Assembly: GCA_949361645.1 (NCBI GenBank)
Contig: OX442425.1
Location: 7,009,622 to 7,073,621, forward strand
Direction: 5' to 3'
From: Spongilla lacustris
Taxonomy: Eukaryota; Porifera; Demospongiae; Spongillida; Spongillidae
DNA length: 64,000 nt
Notes under the pieces: generated by a model
Told to the model about the DNA's origin: nothing
What the model saw: the letters and a program-made list of their open reading frames with translations, nothing else
The model's database searches: none
Program-made: the position numbers and the translations under genes
In this document: in pieces, positions 59,901 through 64,000 of the stretch
How positions within the stretch are numbered: the stretch's first letter is position 1
Layout of the letters: each line of letters begins with the position of its first letter

Positions 59901-62308
59901 CACCCCTATCCACCCCCTGGTTTGTCCCTAATTTGACTAACCCACCCCCTGGTTTACACATACCATGCCAAAATAAAACTACATGGCATGCCATTTAACA
60001 GTGCAGAGGGAAGACTTTTTTTTTGCCCACCCCCTACATTTATATATATTCCGAAACCCACCCCATATTGCAAACTTGTCGGTAAATCCCTGCTTTACAT
60101 CCCAGACAGGATTGCTGGCATGTCTAATGGCCAGCAGCAAACAACATATCTCGCGCATTAATGTTTCCAGTGTGAGGAAAATTGCTATACATCGAACGGG
60201 TCATCTGTGTCAGAATTCTCATCCCCCTTGCAACTGATATATAAAATGGCGATACTGTAGATCTGGTAACCAACTGCTTGGTCTGCATTTTCTTCACTTT
60301 GCGATGATTAATGGTCCTGATTTTGCTAAAAGTAGTTTTAGCATATCATATTCACGACAAGTCATTTGGCTCAACACTAAACCCAGTGGTTCTGAATCAC
60401 TAGGCACGAGTTCGAATCCTGCAAAGAAGGTGTTTATTCACCCGAGGAGTTTGGCTAAATAAGGGTTTGGGCCCGCCTCTCATCCTCCCAAATAATGACT
60501 GTAACCACCTGCTGCACATTCAGGACAATAGACATTTAGCAAGTTTAAATTGTGTTGGGGTGAAGGTTTGTGTGTTAATTTGGACGTAGGCCTCGAGAGT
60601 TGAGTTTGACATTGCATGTACCACTTACATGTATATGCATCCCTCTCTACCTCTCCACCCTTCTCCCCCCCACACCCCACCCTTCTCTCCCCCACACTCT
60701 ACCCTTCTCTCCTCCACACCCCACCCTTCTCTCCCACACCCACCCTTCTCTCCCCCACACTCTACCCTTCTCTCCTCCACACCCCACCCTTCTCTCTCCC
60801 ACACCCCACCCTTCTCTCTCCCCCACACCCCACCCTTCTCTCCACCACACCCTTCTCTCTCCCCCACACCCCACCCTTCTCTCCCCCACACCACACCCTT
60901 CTCTCCCCCACACTCTACCCTTCTCTCCTCCACACCCCACCCTTCTCTCCCCCACACCCCACCCTTCTCTCCCCCACACTCTACCCTTCTCTCCTCCACA
61001 CCCCACCCTTCTCTCTCCCACACCCCACCCTTCTCTCTCCCCCACACCCCACCCTTCTCTCCACCACACCCTTCTCTCTCCCCCACACCCCACCCTTCTC
61101 TCCCCCACACCACACCCTTCTCTCCCCACACCACACCCTTCTCTCTCCCCCACACCCCACCCTTCTCTCTCCCCCACACCCCACCCTTCTCTCCCCCACA
61201 CCCCACCCTTCTCTCCCCCACACCCCACCCTTCTCTCCCCCACACCCCACCCTTCTCTCTCCCACCCTTCTCTCCCCCACACCCCACCTTCTCTCCCCCA
61301 CACCCCACCCTTCTCTCCCCCACACCCCACCCTTCTCTCCCCCACACCTCACCCTTCTCTCCCCCACACTCTACCCTTCTCTCCCCCACACCCCATCCTT
61401 CTCTCCCCCACACCCCACCCTTCTCTCCCCCACACTCCACCCTTCTCTCTCCCCTACACTCTAGAACTGCAAGGTGTACCTCTGCGGTACCAAGTTGGAC
61501 CTGGTCCAAGGGGATAAGTGGAAGCATGACAATATGCAGCATTTAGCAAGAAAATATGCTGCTGGTGAGTGTGTGGTCTTATACACTGCTGTCCATACCT
61601 CTGTGTGGGTGTGGCATCTTTAGCTTATAGCCACACCCACCTTACTGTGGTGAGTTGTTACGTTTATATTTATTTTTTAGAGTTGGAAACAAGATGCATA
61701 GAGACATCAGCGGCAACAGGAGAGAACGTCGGTAGGTTTACTGCAGATAAAGTAGGGGTAGGGGGAAAGAAAATAGGGATTACTAGGGAGAAAATAGGAT
61801 TACTAGGGGGAAAGTAGGATTACTAGGGGGAAAGTAGGATTACTAGGGGGAAAGTAGGATTACTAGGGGGAAAGTAGGATTACTAGGCGGAAAGTAGGAT
61901 TACTAGGGGAAAGTAGGATTACTAGAGGCAAGTAGGATTACTAGAGGGAAAGTAGAATGCACAACGTTCAAGTTTACTACATGTACATGTAGGTTGGCTT
62001 AGGGAGAGCATGGCTTACTGTAGTTTACTACTGAGAACACCATACATTACTTATGAGCACATACATGTACATGTATACTGAAATTAAATCACTGACATGT
62101 GTTTATTACTTTTGTATTTGATGTGCTCCATTTAGAGTACCTCTTTCAACTGGTTGCAGAATCACTGATAGAGGCCAAGGAAAGACAGACCTCGCACATA
62201 CCACGTGCGTGTACATTGTGTTGTGTAAAAATGTTAACCATGGAAACATTTAGTCATAAAACAAGTATGAATCTGATAGATTGTCTAGTTGCATGTACAT
62301 GTATATGA
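53942..62308 (+). CDS. RAB24: RAB24-like small GTPase (7 exons, about 213 aa)
   Basis: RAB24 is an atypical Rab linked to autophagy and late endosomal traffic. Exons: 53942-54043, 54544-54612, 55163-55241, 58805-58872, 61465-61564, 61681-61731, 62136-62308; 214 codons with all phases joined. P-loop GAQACGKTS at residues 9-17. Switch I region [10 protein letters not shown] from residue 35, with Ser where most Rabs have Thr. G3 motif [12 protein letters not shown], with Ser at position 62 in place of the catalytic Gln; human RAB24 shares this, implying low GTP hydrolysis. [13 protein letters not shown] follows. G4 motif GTKLD at 114-118, G5 ETSAATG. The last exon reads past two Cys pairs to a terminal CTCI, a CaaX-like box, unlike the CC-HH end of the human protein. 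A further 3' splice is possible, so the C-terminus is less certain. Confidence 0.92.
54613..55080. repeat. Polypurine tandem repeat in RAB24 intron 2
   Basis: A/G-rich units (GGAGTGAGAGGAATGATGGA GAGGGGA types) of mixed length fill the intron from the donor to about 80 bases before the acceptor of exon 3. Confidence 0.9.
55635..55855. repeat. 22-bp tandem repeat in RAB24 intron 3
   Basis: About ten copies of CCCCCTGTACATGTCCCCAG-type units. Confidence 0.92.
55900..56265. repeat. 40-bp minisatellite in RAB24 intron 3
   Basis: About nine copies of a 40-base unit (AGCTACATGTACTGTGCACT then CCATAATGTATTATAAGCAC). Confidence 0.93.
56580..56875. repeat. 33-bp minisatellite in RAB24 intron 3
   Basis: About nine near-identical copies of a 33-base unit (CTTGGCTCCAGACTGTCCCC then TATCATCCACAAG). 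The unit is a multiple of three and open in several frames on both strands, so the long frames across it are not evidence of coding. Confidence 0.95.
57089..57109. repeat. Poly-G tract in RAB24 intron 3
   Basis: About 21 G. Followed at 57126-57172 by an imperfect hairpin (CAATACCCCACACACTGC / GCAGTGTGTGGGGTTGTA). Confidence 0.88.
58097..58117. repeat. Poly-G tract in RAB24 intron 3
   Basis: About 18 G following GCACCTGATT. Confidence 0.85.
58383..58608. repeat. 22-bp tandem repeat in RAB24 intron 3
   Basis: About ten copies of CATAAGAGGGGAGAGGTGGAGT-type units, alternating two variants. Confidence 0.9.
58885..58976. repeat. 21-bp tandem repeat in RAB24 intron 4
   Basis: About four copies of CATTGGTTAGGGGTGTGGCC, 13 bases after the donor of exon 4. 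Confidence 0.9.
59130..59345. repeat. 28/29-bp tandem repeat in RAB24 intron 4
   Basis: About seven copies built from GTCACATGATGGCAGGTGAG and GTGGGGCACACAGG variants. Confidence 0.88.
59345..59880. repeat. 30-bp minisatellite in RAB24 intron 4
   Basis: About 18 copies of a 30-base unit (TTAACTACCACTTCATATGG then CTGTTGTTAG), with very low divergence. Open in one frame ([10 protein letters not shown] repeat) but intronic. Confidence 0.95.
60350..60430 (+). other. tRNA-like sequence, possible SINE head
   Basis: GAGTTCGAATCCTGC matches an RNA polymerase III B box (tRNA T arm). It is preceded at tRNA-like spacing by an anticodon-arm-like hairpin (GTGGTTCTGAATCAC) and a weak A-box-like TTTGGCTCAACAC. 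The acceptor and T stems do not pair well, so this is not a working tRNA. A tRNA-derived SINE or pseudo-tRNA is more likely. Confidence 0.35.
60650..61460. repeat. About 800-bp C-rich minisatellite in RAB24 intron 4
   Basis: Some 38 copies of a 20-22 base unit (CCCCCACACCCCACCCTTCT). Higher-order duplication is visible: about 60740-60960 recurs at about 60970-61190. It runs up to the acceptor of exon 5 and forms its polypyrimidine tract. Three forward and two reverse frames stay open across it, purely because of composition. Confidence 0.95.
61785..61955. repeat. 20-bp tandem repeat in RAB24 intron 6
   Basis: About eight copies of TACTAGGGGGAAAGTAGGAT, soon after the donor of exon 6. Confidence 0.92.
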
Positions 62309-63322
62309 ACATTATACAAATACTAGCAATCAAGGTTTAAAATAATTATTGAGTAGTAGCAATTTTATTGTAATATATATTGTTATAATATTAGCCATAG
62401 TACAAATGATTATGGGTATTATCTGAAGTTAAGTACCCTAACTGCATGTACCATTATTGTTGCATACTGTTTCCAAGCATACGTACCTCATAGCCTTATA
62501 TGGTGTCCCTCAGGAATGCATGTACCTCATAGCCTTATATGGTGCCCCTCCCTCCTGTATATGCATGTACCTTATATGGTGCCCCTCCCTCCTGTATATG
62601 CATGTACCTTATATGGTGCCCCTCCCTCCTGTATATGTACCTCATAGCCTTATATGGTATATGTACTCATTCTCCCATCATATCTGGCAATGCAGCTATG
62701 GGCCTTGAGGTGGGGAGCAGAGATAAAAACAACAGCTCAGGGTGCAACAACTGCTAAAACCTTATTATATTTTTGTTTGTGAATTTTTTTTTTTTTTTTT
62801 TTTTGGCGTGGAATTTGTGTGTGTGAATTTGTTTCGTCATGCAATGATATTTTAATGTGGTCATTCCGAATACTCTGCTTACAGTCAAATCTATCTGCAT
62901 GCGTTTTAGAACTTTTCTTGTATCGGGACCAGGAGCTAGACCAGTGTTCCGGACTATATGTTAATAGTGAATAAGCGGACGAGAGCGAAAACGCGACGGA
63001 AGGATATATCGCATCGTTGTGGAACTCACTGCTGCACCAATATAAATATCTATAATTGTAAACTGGACCTATACACCTGGGTGGAATCATAGATTCATAC
63101 TGTATCGTGCTGCTGCTCTGATGTGGGTGCAAGCCCTCTGGCCGGATATATATGCTATCAAATTCCTCGTCACTGCGTCGCTAGAAGGGTCTATTACGTA
63201 CGCAAAAAAATACGCATAAGCTTCAGCCCACTACATGTGTATGTTATTATCTCGCTTACACGGTCGGGTGTTTCAATCCATTGAATTGGTGGACATTCAG
63301 ACCTACGCCCCGAAATTTTGAA
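62309..63322. other. Intergenic between RAB24 and the last partial gene
   Basis: Includes the RAB24 3' UTR, a repeat of CCTTATATGGTGCCCCTCCC-type units (62505-62670), a T run (62787-62804) and, toward 63320, the probable promoter of the next gene. No coding region is supported. Confidence 0.5.
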
Positions 63323-63528
63323 ATGGCAATTATCTCACCTAGCAACGGTTGTAATGATTTGTACCCGTTGGAATTCGCTGTACAGTTACTGAATGGAACA
63401 CGTGGTGACCTTTTAGACGAGGTATTGTTGAAGATGAAACTGTGCTCTACTGAACAAGATGTGTTTAGGCATCAAGAAATGCTACGCTCTGGAGAAGTGT
63501 CGTTCACAAGCGACCTACTTACGCGGAG
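63323..63528 (+). CDS. First coding exon of an unrecognised gene (partial, runs off the window)
   Basis: The ATG at 63323 opens 68 codons ending at a good donor (CGGAG|gtaggt, phase 2). The peptide starts MAIISPSNGCNDLYPLEFAV and continues with LLDEVLLKMKLCS and RHQEMLRSGEVSFTSDLL, a soluble, helical-looking sequence with no signal peptide. The frame is open upstream too, so an earlier start is possible. A candidate acceptor (CTCCTCTAATAG) lies at 63983, just before the window ends. The family is not recognised. Confidence 0.5.
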
Positions 63529-64000
63529 GTAGGTTTTCAAAACTAGTTAGTCTCCAGCGTGCGAACTTCCAGTTGAGAAACGACTTTTACAGAGGTATTT
63601 TACATAGATCGAGCTTTCGTTTTATGGTACTTATTTTCTGAGACGCGATTTGTATGCTTCAAAAAGTAACGTGCAAACATTGTCAAGTGTGTGCTGCGCG
63701 CATGTATGGAGCGAGTGTAGGCCTGAATACCGGTCCGGTATAAATCCACTATGCTATGAAAGCAGCAACGTGTTTTGGCCGGCGTACGTTTTCATTTCTC
63801 TTTGTGGGTGGTGGCTGAGCACGGATTGAGTCAGGAGCAATACTTATAAACCCTGACCGTACTGTAGATGGTGTTCAGTGCGTTGAATCGCCGGTGAATT
63901 GATTCAGCACCTTGTTCACCCAGCATGCCAAATCATCTTCTCACCCACTCAACTGTAGCTGTGTCACTGTGCTCCTCTAATAGGTGCGTTTTGGGTGAGA
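63529..64000. other. Intron of the partial gene, no other feature
   Basis: No repeat array and no further exon apart from a possible acceptor at 63983. Confidence 0.35.

Noticed and set aside
60600..61546. Five overlapping frames of 230-305 aa rich in Pro/His/Ser or Gly/Glu/Arg
   Set aside because: All are readings of one C-rich minisatellite in a RAB24 intron; only 61465-61564 is coding.

Overview
The window is eukaryotic nuclear DNA. Its genes are split by many GT-AG introns and code for metazoan-type proteins. An early-branching marine invertebrate, possibly a sponge, fits best: introns are small to moderate, TACATGTA-type palindromes are everywhere, NSD is single, and decayed retroelements resemble those common in marine invertebrate genomes. 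The phylum is an inference.

Layout, left to right. (1) 1142-17649, minus strand: a complete 25-exon CFAP99, a ciliary axoneme gene. (2) 17650-17828: a very short divergent promoter with an RFX X-box palindrome and a TATA box. (3) 17829-18808, plus: a two-exon secreted, probably GPI-anchored, Cys-rich protein with a Frizzled-CRD-like pattern. (4) About 19.0-20.85 kb: a decayed reverse-transcriptase element. (5) 21737-28552, minus: a complete NSD-family H3K36 methyltransferase (PWWP, PHD cluster, PWWP, AWS-SET-postSET, PHD-C5HCH). (6) 28.8-32.4 kb: an intergenic region of foldback and poly-G repeats. (7) 32432-42422, plus: a complete 14-exon LETM1 of the mitochondrial inner membrane. (8) 42.5-53.9 kb: a repeat-rich region with three tandem foldback elements of about 820 bp, further RT remnants, a tyrosine-recombinase fragment and a duplicated, broken LETM1 exon. 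(9) 53942-62308, plus: a complete 7-exon RAB24-like small GTPase. (10) 63323 onward, plus: the first exon of an unrecognised gene that leaves the window.

Two themes stand out. First, CFAP99, NSD, LETM1 and RAB24 lie together. Their vertebrate relatives are linked in the same way (LETM1-NSD2 and CFAP99 at human 4p16.3, LETM2-NSD3 at 8p11, NSD1 and RAB24 at 5q35), and NSD and LETM are head to head here as there. This looks like a very old microsyntenic block. The four proteins act in different compartments (cilium, chromatin, mitochondrion, autophagy/endomembrane), so linkage rather than a shared pathway is the message. Second, many introns contain their own tandem repeat with its own unit, plus long poly-G/poly-C runs. 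Two such repeats are translated inside NSD, and one poly-G run appears to be translated inside CFAP99.

All exon models were built by eye from splice signals, phase continuity and remembered family similarity. No search or alignment was run.
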